This document shows positions 1-8,040 of a stretch of DNA of 64,000 nt, piece after piece. Numbering within the stretch: position 1 is the stretch's first letter; each line of letters starts with the position of its first letter. The notes under the pieces are model-generated. The model saw only the letters and a program-made list of their open reading frames with translations, ran no database searches and was not told where the DNA came from. The stretch spans positions 1,922,001-1,986,000 of the forward strand of contig NZ_CP050948.1 of NCBI RefSeq assembly GCF_019443745.1. Direction: 5' to 3'. A program made the position numbers and the translations under genes. Source of the DNA: Iamia sp. SCSIO 61187 (GTDB taxonomy: Bacteria; Actinomycetota; Acidimicrobiia; Acidimicrobiales; Iamiaceae).

Positions 1-221
1 TTGTCGGTGATGCGGGCGCCGGCGCTGCGGATGATCTTGGCGTCGCCCGGGGCCAGCCCGAGGACCGCGAGCGGATCGATCCGGGTGTCCATGCAGGTGA
101 CGACGGTGAGGCCCCGGGCGGCGTAGCCCTCCAGGCCCTCCAGGGCGAAGCGCTCGGCGTAGGCGGTGTTGCCCGCCCAGACGTCGGCGAAGGGATCGGC
201 GTCGGGGGTTGCGTCGGCCAT
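1..221 (-). CDS. beta-carbonic anhydrase (N-terminal part, cut by window edge)
   Basis: Reverse-strand reading frame starting at ATG 221 and running off the left edge, so only about 73 N-terminal residues are present. The peptide contains the beta-carbonic anhydrase zinc-site signature C-M-D-T-R (Cys, Asp and Arg of the CxDxR motif), followed by a G-D-A-K-I-I-R-S-A-G segment matching the family's GDAxxIRNAG stretch. The family hydrates CO2 to bicarbonate using zinc bound by two Cys and one His; the remaining ligands lie outside the window. It is divergent from kgd with a 72-bp gap. The short C-M-D-T-R form resembles the mycobacterial Rv1284-like subgroup, which is inference. Confidence 0.8.
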   Translation of the reverse strand, partial: MADATPDADPFADVWAGNTAYAERFALEGLEGYAARGLTVVTCMDTRIDPLAVLGLAPGDAKIIRSAGARITD

Positions 222-279
222 GGCAAGAGGATGGCCCGACCCGTGGTCAGGGGCGAAACCGAGAACGGGGGGCGCTCGG

Positions 280-285
280 TAGGGT
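280..285 (+). promoter_or_regulatory. -10 element TAGGGT, leaderless promoter of kgd
   Basis: TAGGGT ends 8 nt before the ATG at 294, the spacing expected if transcription starts at the start codon. It supports 294 rather than the in-frame upstream ATG at 231. No good -35 hexamer is visible. Confidence 0.55.
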
Positions 286-293
286 TGCAGGCG

Positions 294-3200
294 ATGTCTG
301 AGGAACCAGCGCCGCCGTCCGACACCCTGGGCCCCAACGCCTGGCTGGTCGATGAGATGTACGAGAGCTACACCGAGGACCCGTCCTCGGTGAGCGAGAG
401 CTGGCAGGAGTTCTTCTCCGGCTACACCCCCACCGGACCGGGCGGCGCCACCGCGTCGCGCCCCGCCACCAACGGCGACGCCGGCTCGTCGCCGGCGGCC
501 GCCTCCGCCGGTGCCGGCCAGACCAGCGAGCAGGCCGACCCGGTCGCGGCCCCGGCGGCGGGCACGGCCCGGACCCGCGAGTCGAAGGCCAAGGCCGAGG
601 CCACGGGCCCGACCTCGGGCGACGGCGGCGCCACGGCGAAGGCCAGCGCTCCCTCGGGCGCCCCGACGGCGCCGACCGAGGGGGGCAAGGCCGAGGAGGC
701 GCCCAAGGCGACGAAGGAGGCGCCCAAGGGCAAGGACGCCACCGGGTCCGACGAGGAGCCGCCCGGCGAGCCCCTCCGCGGCGCGGCGGCGCGCATCGTC
801 GCCAACATGGAGGCCAGCCTCGAGGTCCCCACCGCCACCAGCTTCCGCGAGGTGCCGGCCAAGCTCCTCGAGGTCAACCGCAAGGTCATCAACGGCTACC
901 TGTCGCGCACCCGGGGCGGGAAGGTCAGCTTCACCCACATCATCGGCTACGCCGTCGTCCGCGCCATCGCCGACTCGGTCCCGGCCATGAACAACACCTA
1001 CGTCGAGGGCCCCGACGGCAAGCCCCGCAAGGTCACCAACGACGAGGTGAACCTCGGGCTCGCGGTCGACATCGAGAAGAAGGACGGCTCCCGCACCCTC
1101 ATGGTGCCGGTCATCCGCGACGCCGCCGGGCTCGACTTCGCCGGCTTCTGGGCGGCCTACGAGGAGCTGATCCGCAAGGTCCGCACGAACAAGCTGACCC
1201 CCGACGACTTCGCCGGCGCCACCGTCACCTTGACCAACCCGGGCACGATCGGCACGGTCCAGTCCGTGCCCCGCCTCATGCCGGGCCAGGGCGTCATCGT
1301 CGGCGTGGGCCGCCTGGACTTCCCGACCGCCTTCCAGGGCGCCGACCCCGAGGCCCTGGCCGACCTGGGCGTGTCGAAGGTGATGACGGTGACGTCGACC
1401 TACGACCACCGCATCATCCAGGGCGCCGAGTCGGGGCTGTTCCTCAAGCGCATCCACGAGCTGCTGATGGGCGACGGGGACTTCTACGACGGCGTCTTCC
1501 GCTCGATCGGGGTGCCGTACGAGGCCGTCAAGTGGCTCCAGGACACCAACCCGGTGGACAAGGAGGAGTCGACCCTCCAGAAGCAGATCCACGTCCAGAC
1601 CCTGATCAACATGTACCGGGTGCGCGGCCACCTCATCGCCGACCTCGACCCGCTGGCGGCCAAGGAGCCGCAGATGCACAGCGAGCTCGACCCGGCGACC
1701 TACGGGCTGACGATCTGGGACCTCGACCGCGAGTTCCTCACCGACGGCCTCGCCGGCAAGCCCAAGATGACCCTGGGCGACATCCTCGGCGTGCTGCGCA
1801 ACGCGTACTGCCGTCGCATCGGCATCGAGTACATGCACATCCAGGAGCCCGAGGAGAAGGCCTGGATCCAGGAGCAGGTCGAGGGGGCCTCGACGTTCCT
1901 TCCGCCCGAGGACCAGCGCCACATCCTGGGCCGGGTCAACGCGGCCGAGGCGTTCGAGAAGTTCCTCGGCACCAAGTACCTGGGCCAGAAGCGCTTCGGC
2001 ATCGAGGGTGCCGAGTCGGCCATCCCGATCCTGGACGCCATCCTCGAGCAGGCGGCCCAGTGGGCCCTCCACGGCGCCATCATCGGCATGGCGCACCGGG
2101 GCCGGCTCAACGTGCTCACCAACATCGTGGGCAAGAGCCTCGACAAGCTCTTCACCGAGTTCGAGGGCTACATCGACCCCGAGTCCACCCAGGGGTCGGG
2201 CGACGTGAAGTACCACCTCGGCCAGCGGGGCACCTTCAAGTCGCGCCACGGCCACGAGATCACCGTCGAGCTGGCGGCCAACCCCAGCCACCTCGAGACC
2301 GTCGACCCGGTCGTCGTCGGCATGGCCCGGGCCCGCCAGGACGAGATCAACGACCCGCGGGCGTTCTCGGTCCTGCCCGTCCTCGTGCACGGCGACGCCG
2401 CCTTCGCCGGCCAGGGCGTGGTGGCCGAGACGCTCAACCTGTCGAGCATCAAGGGCTACCGCGTCGGAGGCACCATCCACCTGATCATCAACAACCAGCT
2501 GGGCTTCACCACCCCGCCGGACTCGGCCCGCTCGTCGGAGTACTGCACCGACGTGGCCAAGATGGTCCAGGCCCCGATCTTCCACGTGAACGGCGACGAC
2601 CCCGAGGCGTGCGTCCGGGTGGCCCGGCTGGCCTTCGACTACCGCCAGCGGTTCCGCAAGGACGTCGTCATCGACATGGTCTGCTACCGCCGGCACGGCC
2701 ACAACGAGGGCGATGACCCCAGCTACACCCAGCCGCTGATGTACAAGCGGATCGACGCCCGCCGCTCGGTCCGCAAGCTCTACACCGAGGCCCTCGTCCG
2801 CCGGGGCGACATCTCGATCGAGGAGGCCGAGGCCGCCCTGGACGACTTCTCCAAGAAGCTCGCCGGCGCCCTCGAGGAGACCCGCTCCCACGCCCCCGAG
2901 GGCGAGGTGCGGGCCAAGCCGCCGGCGCCCGCCCGGGGCGTGCTGCCCCACGTCCAGACCGGTGTGCCCTCCGAGACGATCGACCGGATCTACCGGGGCC
3001 TGTCGACCCAGCCCGAGGGCTTCACCGTCCACCCCAAGCTGGCCAAGCAGTTCGTGGCCCGCGACAAGATGTTCGAGGGCGGCGAGGTCGACTGGGCCCT
3101 GGCCGAGGCGCTGGCCTTCGGGTCGCTGCTGCTCGAGGGCACCAACATCCGCCTCGCCGGCCAGGACTCCCGGCGCGGCACCTTCTCCCAGCGCCACAGC

Positions 3201-4118
3201 GTCCTCGTCGACTACGAGACCGGCGCCGAGCACGCCCCGCTCGCCTACCTCGACCCCGACCAGGCGAAGATCTGGATCTACGACTCGCTGCTGTCGGAGT
3301 ACGCCGCCCTGGGCTTCGAGTACGGCTACTCGGTCATCTCGGCCGAGAAGACGCTCGTGCTGTGGGAGGCCCAGTTCGGGGACTTCATCAACGGCGCCCA
3401 GATCGTCATCGACCAGTACTTCTCCGCCGCCGAGGACAAGTGGGGGCAGCGCTCGGGTCTGACCCTCCTGCTGCCCCACGGCTACGAGGGCCAGGGCCCC
3501 GAGCACAGCTCGGCCCGCATCGAGCGGTTCCTGACGCTCTGCGCCGAGGACAACATGCAGGTCTGCAACGCCTCCACGTCGGCGCAGTACTTCCACCTGC
3601 TGCGGCGGCAGATGCACCACGACATCCTCAAGCCGCTGGTGATCTTCACCCCGAAGTCGCTGCTGCGGGCCAAGTCGGCCCGCTCGTCGGTGGGCGAGCT
3701 GTTCAACGGCTCGTTCGAGGAGGTCCTCGACGACACCTCGGTCACCGAGCCGGACGCCGTCAAGCGGCTGGTGTTCTGCTCGGGGAAGGTCAGCCACGAC
3801 GCCATCGCCCGGCGGGACGAGCTGGGTGCCCCGGCGGCGGTGATCCGGGTCGAGCAGCTGTACCCGTTCCCGCGGGCCCGCATCCGGGACCTGCTCCAGC
3901 GGTACGGCTCGATCGACGAGGTCGTGTGGCTGCAGGAGGAGCCCGACAACATGGGGCCCCGCTCCTTCGTGGGCGAGCGGCTGTGGCCCCTCGTGCCCGA
4001 GGGCATCAAGTACCGCGAGGTCTCCCGGGTGGGGTCGGGTTCCCCGGCCGGCGGCAGCCACGCCATCCACGTCCAGGAGCAGGACGAGATCCTGACCCGG
4101 GCCTTCGACGGCCTGTAG
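294..4118 (+). CDS. kgd: multifunctional 2-oxoglutarate dehydrogenase/decarboxylase (E2-E1 fusion)
   Basis: Protein of 1274 residues. The N-terminus is the short Kgd/OdhA-type segment with S-E-S-W-Q-E-F-F, then a low-complexity Ala/Pro/Lys linker (about residues 45-160), then an E2 acyltransferase catalytic domain with D-H-R-I-I-Q-G around His372. No lipoyl domain is present, as is typical of actinobacterial Kgd/OdhA. The thiamine-diphosphate E1 part follows, with H-R-G-R-L-N-V near residue 601 and G-D-A-A-F-A-G-Q-G to N-N-Q-L-G-F from about 700. Known family role: TCA-cycle conversion of 2-oxoglutarate, with decarboxylase and carboligase side activities, in complex with E2p and E3. Start 294 was chosen from the TAGGGT at 280 and the start of homology-like sequence. 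Mycobacterial Kgd is controlled by a GarA/OdhI FHA protein; the N-terminal Thr cluster could be a phosphosite, which is inference. Confidence 0.97.
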   Translation: MSEEPAPPSDTLGPNAWLVDEMYESYTEDPSSVSESWQEFFSGYTPTGPGGATASRPATNGDAGSSPAAASAGAGQTSEQADPVAAPAAGTARTRESKAKAEATGPTSGDGGATAKASAPSGAPTAPTEGGKAEEAPKATKEAPKGKDATGSDEEPPGEPLRGAAARIVANMEASLEVPTATSFREVPAKLLEVNRKVINGYLSRTRGGKVSFTHIIGYAVVRAIADSVPAMNNTYVEGPDGKPRKVTNDEVNLGLAVDIEKKDGSRTLMVPVIRDAAGLDFAGFWAAYEELIRKVRTNKLTPDDFAGATVTLTNPGTIGTVQSVPRLMPGQGVIVGVGRLDFPTAFQGADPEALADLGVSKVMTVTSTYDHRIIQGAESGLFLKRIHELLMGDGDFYDGVFRSIGVPYEAVKWLQDTNPVDKEESTLQKQIHVQTLINMYRVRGHLIADLDPLAAKEPQMHSELDPATYGLTIWDLDREFLTDGLAGKPKMTLGDILGVLRNAYCRRIGIEYMHIQEPEEKAWIQEQVEGASTFLPPEDQRHILGRVNAAEAFEKFLGTKYLGQKRFGIEGAESAIPILDAILEQAAQWALHGAIIGMAHRGRLNVLTNIVGKSLDKLFTEFEGYIDPESTQGSGDVKYHLGQRGTFKSRHGHEITVELAANPSHLETVDPVVVGMARARQDEINDPRAFSVLPVLVHGDAAFAGQGVVAETLNLSSIKGYRVGGTIHLIINNQLGFTTPPDSARSSEYCTDVAKMVQAPIFHVNGDDPEACVRVARLAFDYRQRFRKDVVIDMVCYRRHGHNEGDDPSYTQPLMYKRIDARRSVRKLYTEALVRRGDISIEEAEAALDDFSKKLAGALEETRSHAPEGEVRAKPPAPARGVLPHVQTGVPSETIDRIYRGLSTQPEGFTVHPKLAKQFVARDKMFEGGEVDWALAEALAFGSLLLEGTNIRLAGQDSRRGTFSQRHSVLVDYETGAEHAPLAYLDPDQAKIWIYDSLLSEYAALGFEYGYSVISAEKTLVLWEAQFGDFINGAQIVIDQYFSAAEDKWGQRSGLTLLLPHGYEGQGPEHSSARIERFLTLCAEDNMQVCNASTSAQYFHLLRRQMHHDILKPLVIFTPKSLLRAKSARSSVGELFNGSFEEVLDDTSVTEPDAVKRLVFCSGKVSHDAIARRDELGAPAAVIRVEQLYPFPRARIRDLLQRYGSIDEVVWLQEEPDNMGPRSFVGERLWPLVPEGIKYREVSRVGSGSPAGGSHAIHVQEQDEILTRAFDGL

Positions 4119-4122
4119 CGAC

Positions 4123-4656
4123 GTGCCCGTCCCCGGCGGCGAGGGCGCGCGCCGCGAGCGCACCGGACCGGTCGAGGTGCGGCCGCCGCGCGGGCCCGCC
4201 GAGGTCATGGGGTTCGTCGCCGCCGGGAGCGCGGCGATGGCGGTGGCCGGGATCGCCACCGGGGCCGTCCTGCTCGGTGTCGTCGCCCTGGCGAGCGTCG
4301 CCTGGCTGGCCTCGCTCACCTACGTCTCGCTGACCGGTTGGGCCCGCGCCGACGCCGAGGGCGTCACCGTGCGGTGGGTGCGGAGCACGGTCGCCGTGCG
4401 CTGGGCCGAGACGGCGTCGATCGAGGTCGACCGGGGCGGGCCGCACGGCGCGCTGCGTGGCGTCGACGTCGTGCGCCACGACGGCGCCGCCGCCCGCTGG
4501 GCCCCCTGGTACCCGTTCCTCTGGTACGCCCACCGCTCCGTCGCCGCCAGCATCGACGAGCTCACGGCGCTGGCGGGCGAGCACGGTGTGCCCGTCTCGG
4601 TCGTGACCGCGCCGCCCGCGGCGCCGCGGACGCCGGGCCCCTCGTCCAGGTCCTAG
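4123..4656 (+). CDS. small membrane protein with PH-like domain
   Basis: 177 residues from GTG 4123, four bases after the kgd stop, so probably co-transcribed with it. Two closely packed hydrophobic helices (about residues 28-70) are followed by a segment patterned like the bacterial PH domain of actinobacterial 'PH domain-containing' proteins (A-E-G-V-T-V-R-W-V-R, then W-A-E-T-A-S-I-E-V). The C-terminal 20 residues are Ala/Pro/Ser-rich and probably disordered. Function unknown. Its TAG stop overlaps the convergent P450 stop within one CTAG tetranucleotide (4653-4656). Confidence 0.65.
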   Translation: MPVPGGEGARRERTGPVEVRPPRGPAEVMGFVAAGSAAMAVAGIATGAVLLGVVALASVAWLASLTYVSLTGWARADAEGVTVRWVRSTVAVRWAETASIEVDRGGPHGALRGVDVVRHDGAAARWAPWYPFLWYAHRSVAASIDELTALAGEHGVPVSVVTAPPAAPRTPGPSSRS

Positions 4657-6032
4657 GAACGAGGGGCGAGGCGCACGGGCACCCCGCCCGTGGGCCGGTT
4701 CACCACCATCCCCACCGGTGGGGGGATGGTCGATGTCGTCGGCGTCACGACGAGCCTCTGGGCCAGGCGGGCGAGGATCAAGGTGATGTCCATCTGGGCG
4801 AGGGCGAAGCCGATGCAGTTGCGCGCCCCCCGCCCGAAGGGCACCCACGCCGTCTCGGCGAGGACCCGGGCGTCGGCGTCGAGGTCGACCACGCGGTCGG
4901 GGTCGAAGCGGAGGGGGTCGGGCCACGCGGTGGGGTCGCGCCCGATGAGGTGGGCCGACCAGAGGATCAGCGTCCCGCGTCGGATGTGGTGGCCGCCGAC
5001 CTCGACGTCCCGGACGGCCTGCCGCGGGCTGAGGGCGCCGGCGGGGTGCAGGCGCAGGGTCTCCCGCATCACCCGCTCGGCGGTGGCCAGCGCGGCGAGG
5101 CTCGCGTGGTCGGGGGCCGGCGCACCCGACCCCGGTGGTCCCAGCACGGCGTCGGCCTCGGCCCCCAGCGCGTCCCACATCCCGGCCGCGAGCGTCGCCT
5201 CCCACACGGCCCACGAGAGGGCGGCGGCCGTGGTGTCGTGGCCGGCACCGATCAGCGTCACGACCTGGTCGCGGATCTCGGCGTCGGACAGCGACCCGTC
5301 GGCGACGAGCACCTCGAGCACGTCGAGGGGGTCCCCGCTCGGGTGGGCCCGACGGTGGGCGATCTCGCCGTCGATGATGGCGTCGAGCGCCCTCCGGTCG
5401 GCCCGGACCCGGGATCGGGCGGTCCGGGGGAAGGGGTGCGGCAGCTGTCGCAGCGCCGGGGACTCGAGGTGGGCGGCCGGGCCACGGAACAGCTCCTCGA
5501 TCTCGTCGACGCGGCCGGCCAGGCGGGGGCCGAACAGGGCGCGGACGACGACGTCGAGCACGAGGGTGCGGAGCAGGGGGGCCAGGTCGACGGTGTCGGA
5601 ACCCTCCTCGCCGTCGCCCGGCGCTCGTGACCCGGCGGCGGCGAGCCAGGCGTCGGCGGCGACGTCGGTGCGCTCGACGATCATCGGGATCCAGCCGTTG
5701 AGGCGCCGGCGGCTGAACGCCGACCGGACCGACGATCGGCGCCGGGTGTGGTCGGCACCGTCGGAGACGATCATCGAGCCCGGCCCGACCACGAAGCCGA
5801 GGACGTTGAAGGGATGGCCCCACCGGAAGTCGTCGGTCGGGCGGGCGAACAGCTCGCGGGCGGCGGCCGGGTCGCCGACGATCGCCATGCGCACCGGGCC
5901 GGCGCCGAGGCCCACCATCGGGCCGTGGTCGGCCCGCAGCTGGTCGAGCACCGCGTGGGGCTGGCGGAGCAGGCGCCGGACCAGCCCGGGTTGGGCCCGC
6001 CACGGCGGCCGGGGGAGCGGGCGGGCGGCCAC
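4653..6032 (-). CDS. cytochrome P450
   Basis: 459 residues from GTG 6032. All class-defining P450 elements are visible: the I-helix A-G-H-D-T-T oxygen-activation motif (about residue 262), the K-helix E-T-L-R, and the heme-binding F-G-R-G-A-R-N-C-I-G-F with the thiolate Cys at residue 406. No signal peptide or membrane anchor is seen, so it is a soluble bacterial monooxygenase needing ferredoxin partners that are not in the window. Substrate is unknown. It is divergent from an amidohydrolase-fold gene, with a KstR-like palindrome covering both -35 regions; this suggests lipid or steroid catabolism, as inference only. Codon and base use match the neighbours. Confidence 0.95.
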   Translation of the reverse strand: MAARPLPRPPWRAQPGLVRRLLRQPHAVLDQLRADHGPMVGLGAGPVRMAIVGDPAAARELFARPTDDFRWGHPFNVLGFVVGPGSMIVSDGADHTRRRSSVRSAFSRRRLNGWIPMIVERTDVAADAWLAAAGSRAPGDGEEGSDTVDLAPLLRTLVLDVVVRALFGPRLAGRVDEIEELFRGPAAHLESPALRQLPHPFPRTARSRVRADRRALDAIIDGEIAHRRAHPSGDPLDVLEVLVADGSLSDAEIRDQVVTLIGAGHDTTAAALSWAVWEATLAAGMWDALGAEADAVLGPPGSGAPAPDHASLAALATAERVMRETLRLHPAGALSPRQAVRDVEVGGHHIRRGTLILWSAHLIGRDPTAWPDPLRFDPDRVVDLDADARVLAETAWVPFGRGARNCIGFALAQMDITLILARLAQRLVVTPTTSTIPPPVGMVVNRPTGGVPVRLAPRS

Positions 6033-6040
6033 GGCCCCGC

Positions 6041-6046
6041 ATCCTA
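6041..6046 (-). promoter_or_regulatory. -10 element TAGGAT, leaderless promoter of the P450
   Basis: On the minus strand TAGGAT lies 8 nt upstream of GTG 6032. The -35 window, about 17 nt further upstream, falls inside the palindromic operator at 6051-6069. Confidence 0.55.
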
Positions 6047-6050
6047 CGAG

Positions 6051-6069
6051 TAGAACGCGTTCTCGTTCT
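6051..6069. promoter_or_regulatory. KstR-like TetR-family operator shared by divergent promoters
   Basis: A perfect 12-bp palindrome AGAACGCGTTCT (6052-6063) is followed by a third half-site CGTTCT (6064-6069). The 6051-6064 stretch matches the published KstR consensus TNNAACNNGTTNNA at all fixed positions except the last. It sits between the -10 elements of the P450 (6041-6046) and the amidohydrolase-fold gene (6073-6078), overlapping both expected -35 regions. A bound repressor could therefore silence both genes. The identity of the regulator is inferred; no tetR gene is in the window. Confidence 0.65.
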
Positions 6070-6072
6070 GAG

Positions 6073-6078
6073 TAGTGT
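6073..6078 (+). promoter_or_regulatory. -10 element TAGTGT, leaderless promoter of the amidohydrolase-fold gene
   Basis: TAGTGT ends 7 nt before GTG 6086; its -35 region is covered by the palindrome at 6051-6069. Confidence 0.55.
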
Positions 6079-6085
6079 CGGCGTC

Positions 6086-7015
6086 GTGACCGACCCTTCC
6101 CGCTCCGCCTTCGAAGCCGCCCGGTCCGGGGGTGTGATCGACACCTTCCTGGCCATGCCCGACACCCGGGCCAACCAGGCGGCCAAGTACGCCCGCATCC
6201 GGGAGCTGGCCAACGACGCCGGCACCAAGGACTCGTACATGCCGGCCGAGTACATGTTCAAGGGCGTGCCGACCTTCGAGGACGACGAAGTCGACGACCC
6301 CGTCCAGGTCGTCCTGGCCGAGATGTCCAAGCACCGCATCTCGACCTTCGTCACCGGCGTCCACGAGAACGAGCACTCGCGCCGGGCCGTGCGCGAGTTC
6401 CCCCAGCACTTCGTCGGGATGCTGAACGTCGACCCCAACGAGGGGATCGGCGCCCTGCGGACGATCGATGCAGCGGTGGAGGAGTGGGGGGACTCGCTGC
6501 GCTGCATCCACGTGTGGGGCACCGGGCTGATCCCGCAGGTCCCGCTGGACGACAAGCGCATGTGGCCCATCTACGCCAAGTGCATCGAGATCGGTCGCCC
6601 GATCATCGTCTACGCCGGCGTCCCGGGCCCCCGGATCCCGATGGCCCCGCAGCTGCCGATCCTCCTCGACGAGGTGTGCTGGTTCTGGCCCGAGCTCCAG
6701 ATCGTCGTCCGCCACGGCGCCGACCCGTGGACCGAGCTGATGGTGAAGCTGATGCTCAAGTACCCGGGCCTGCACTACTCGACGTCGGCCTTCGCCCCGA
6801 AGTACTACCCCGAGGACATCATCCGCTTCGCCAACTCCCGGGGCGCCGACAAGGTCATGTACGCCGGCTACTACTCGGCCGGCCTCACCCTCGACCGCAT
6901 CTTCTCCGAGCTGCCGAACGTCCCGTTCAAGGACGAGGTCTGGCCCAAGTTCCTGCGGGAGAACGCCGCCCGCGTCTTCGGCATCGCCCCGGTCGACCCC
7001 CCGTCGCCCTCCTAG
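6086..7015 (+). CDS. amidohydrolase-2 family protein with degenerate metal site
   Basis: 309 residues from GTG 6086. Overall layout follows the COG2159 amidohydrolase_2 (ACMSD/decarboxylase-like) TIM barrel: V-G-M-L-N-V-D-P in the middle, P-I-I-V-Y-A-G, I-V-V-R-H-G-A-D-P-W, and the C-terminal A-D-K-V-M-Y-A-G. The usual N-terminal D-x-H-x-H metal ligands are replaced by V-I-D-T-F-L-A-M-P-D, and the terminal G-S-D-Y-P is replaced by A-G-Y-Y-S-A, so at least three canonical ligands are missing. It may be a metal-independent enzyme or a non-catalytic member. Shared regulation with the P450 suggests a catabolic role in the same process, as inference. Confidence 0.85.
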   Translation: MTDPSRSAFEAARSGGVIDTFLAMPDTRANQAAKYARIRELANDAGTKDSYMPAEYMFKGVPTFEDDEVDDPVQVVLAEMSKHRISTFVTGVHENEHSRRAVREFPQHFVGMLNVDPNEGIGALRTIDAAVEEWGDSLRCIHVWGTGLIPQVPLDDKRMWPIYAKCIEIGRPIIVYAGVPGPRIPMAPQLPILLDEVCWFWPELQIVVRHGADPWTELMVKLMLKYPGLHYSTSAFAPKYYPEDIIRFANSRGADKVMYAGYYSAGLTLDRIFSELPNVPFKDEVWPKFLRENAARVFGIAPVDPPSPS

Positions 7016-7086
7016 GCGGCGGCGCCCAGACCGCGGGTCCAGAAGGGGCCCTCGCACCCAGGACCCCGGGCGCGACCCCGGGCGTG

Positions 7087-7136
7087 CGTTCTGACACCGC
7101 TGTCGGACACCGATGTCGCCTGGCGCGAACAGAACG
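7087..7136. repeat. nested inverted and direct repeats between convergent genes
   Basis: Outer arms CGTTCTG (7087-7093) and CAGAACG (7130-7136) enclose two adjacent 13-bp near-copies, GACACCGCTGTCG (7093-7105) and GACACCGATGTCG (7106-7118), each semi-palindromic. It lies between the convergent amidohydrolase-fold and cupin genes. It could be a bidirectional terminator or a protein-binding site; there is no U-tract. Confidence 0.5.
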
Positions 7137-7140
7137 GCGG

Positions 7141-8040
7141 TCAGACCCCGTGGGCGCCGGCCCCCGCGACGGTGACCTCGAGGAGGGTGGTCGGCGTCGA
7201 CGGGGCCAGGGTGACCTCGGAGCCCGCAGGGAGGGCGACGGAGTCGTCCTCGGCGAGGTCGGTGGTGGCGCCGCCGGTGACGTACAGCAGGGTGAAGGCC
7301 GCCGTGGTCGTCCAGGTGAGCGGCGCCGTGCCGGTGGCACGCAGCAGGCGGACGTCGCCGACGCCGTGGGACGTCGCCGCGATCCCGGTCCGCTGCTCGT
7401 CCCACCCGTCGGCCACCGCGACCCACGGCGACGACGCCGACACGTGGCGGACGAACCGCTGGCCCCCGAACGACCGCTCGGGCCGAAGCTCCGGCGTCGG
7501 GAGCAGCACCTCGTGGTCGAGCAGCGTCGGGTGGGCCGCGGGCGAGCCGACCTCCACCACCTGGAGCCCGGGCGACGCCTCGAGCACGCGGTGGCGGATG
7601 CCCGGCGCCTGGAGCACGACGTCGCCGGCCTCGAGGGTGAACGGCGGCCCCTGGTCCTCGTAGACCACCCGCACCCAACCCGCCCGGCAGCAGATCACCT
7701 GGAAGTCGATCTCGTGGGCGTGGACGTCGTCGGGCACCGGGCCGCCCTCGGGGATCGTGATGTGGCTGGCGATCACCGCCCCGCCCCACCGCCCCGGCAC
7801 GAGGTCCCGGTACCGCATCCCGGCCCGCCCCACGACCTCGTCGCCGCCCGCTCGCGCCGTGACGGTCGCACCGTCGTGGTGCCCCACCTCGGGAGGCCCG
7901 GTCCAGCCCTCGCGACGCAGGACGAGGCGGACCCCCTCGCCCGAGAGCACCGCCTCGGCCGGGTCGTCGGCCGGCATGATGCGGTCGAGCCGGAGCCCCT
8001 GCGCCCGGAGCGCGGCCAGGGTGGAGGCGAAGCCCGTCAT
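7141..8040 (-). CDS. two-cupin-domain protein
   Basis: 299 residues from ATG 8040. The first cupin-like barrel covers roughly residues 70-185, with H-A-H-E-I-D-F in place of the G(X)5HXH(X)3-4E motif and A-G-D-V-V-L-Q-A-P-G-I-R-H as the second motif; these His/Glu residues could bind a metal. A second, weaker barrel fills the C-terminal third (V-A-L-P-A-G-S-E-V). Last gene of an M20-HAD-cupin operon; its ATG overlaps the HAD stop by four bases. Substrate is unknown. Family members include sugar isomerases and ring-cleaving dioxygenases, and the sequence does not decide between them. Confidence 0.75.
   Translation of the reverse strand: MTGFASTLAALRAQGLRLDRIMPADDPAEAVLSGEGVRLVLRREGWTGPPEVGHHDGATVTARAGGDEVVGRAGMRYRDLVPGRWGGAVIASHITIPEGGPVPDDVHAHEIDFQVICCRAGWVRVVYEDQGPPFTLEAGDVVLQAPGIRHRVLEASPGLQVVEVGSPAAHPTLLDHEVLLPTPELRPERSFGGQRFVRHVSASSPWVAVADGWDEQRTGIAATSHGVGDVRLLRATGTAPLTWTTTAAFTLLYVTGGATTDLAEDDSVALPAGSEVTLAPSTPTTLLEVTVAGAGAHGV

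Noticed and set aside
4006-6570. 854-codon minus-strand frame overlapping kgd, P450 and amidohydrolase genes
   Set aside because: Low-complexity shadow frame with no domain; real genes on both strands account for the region.
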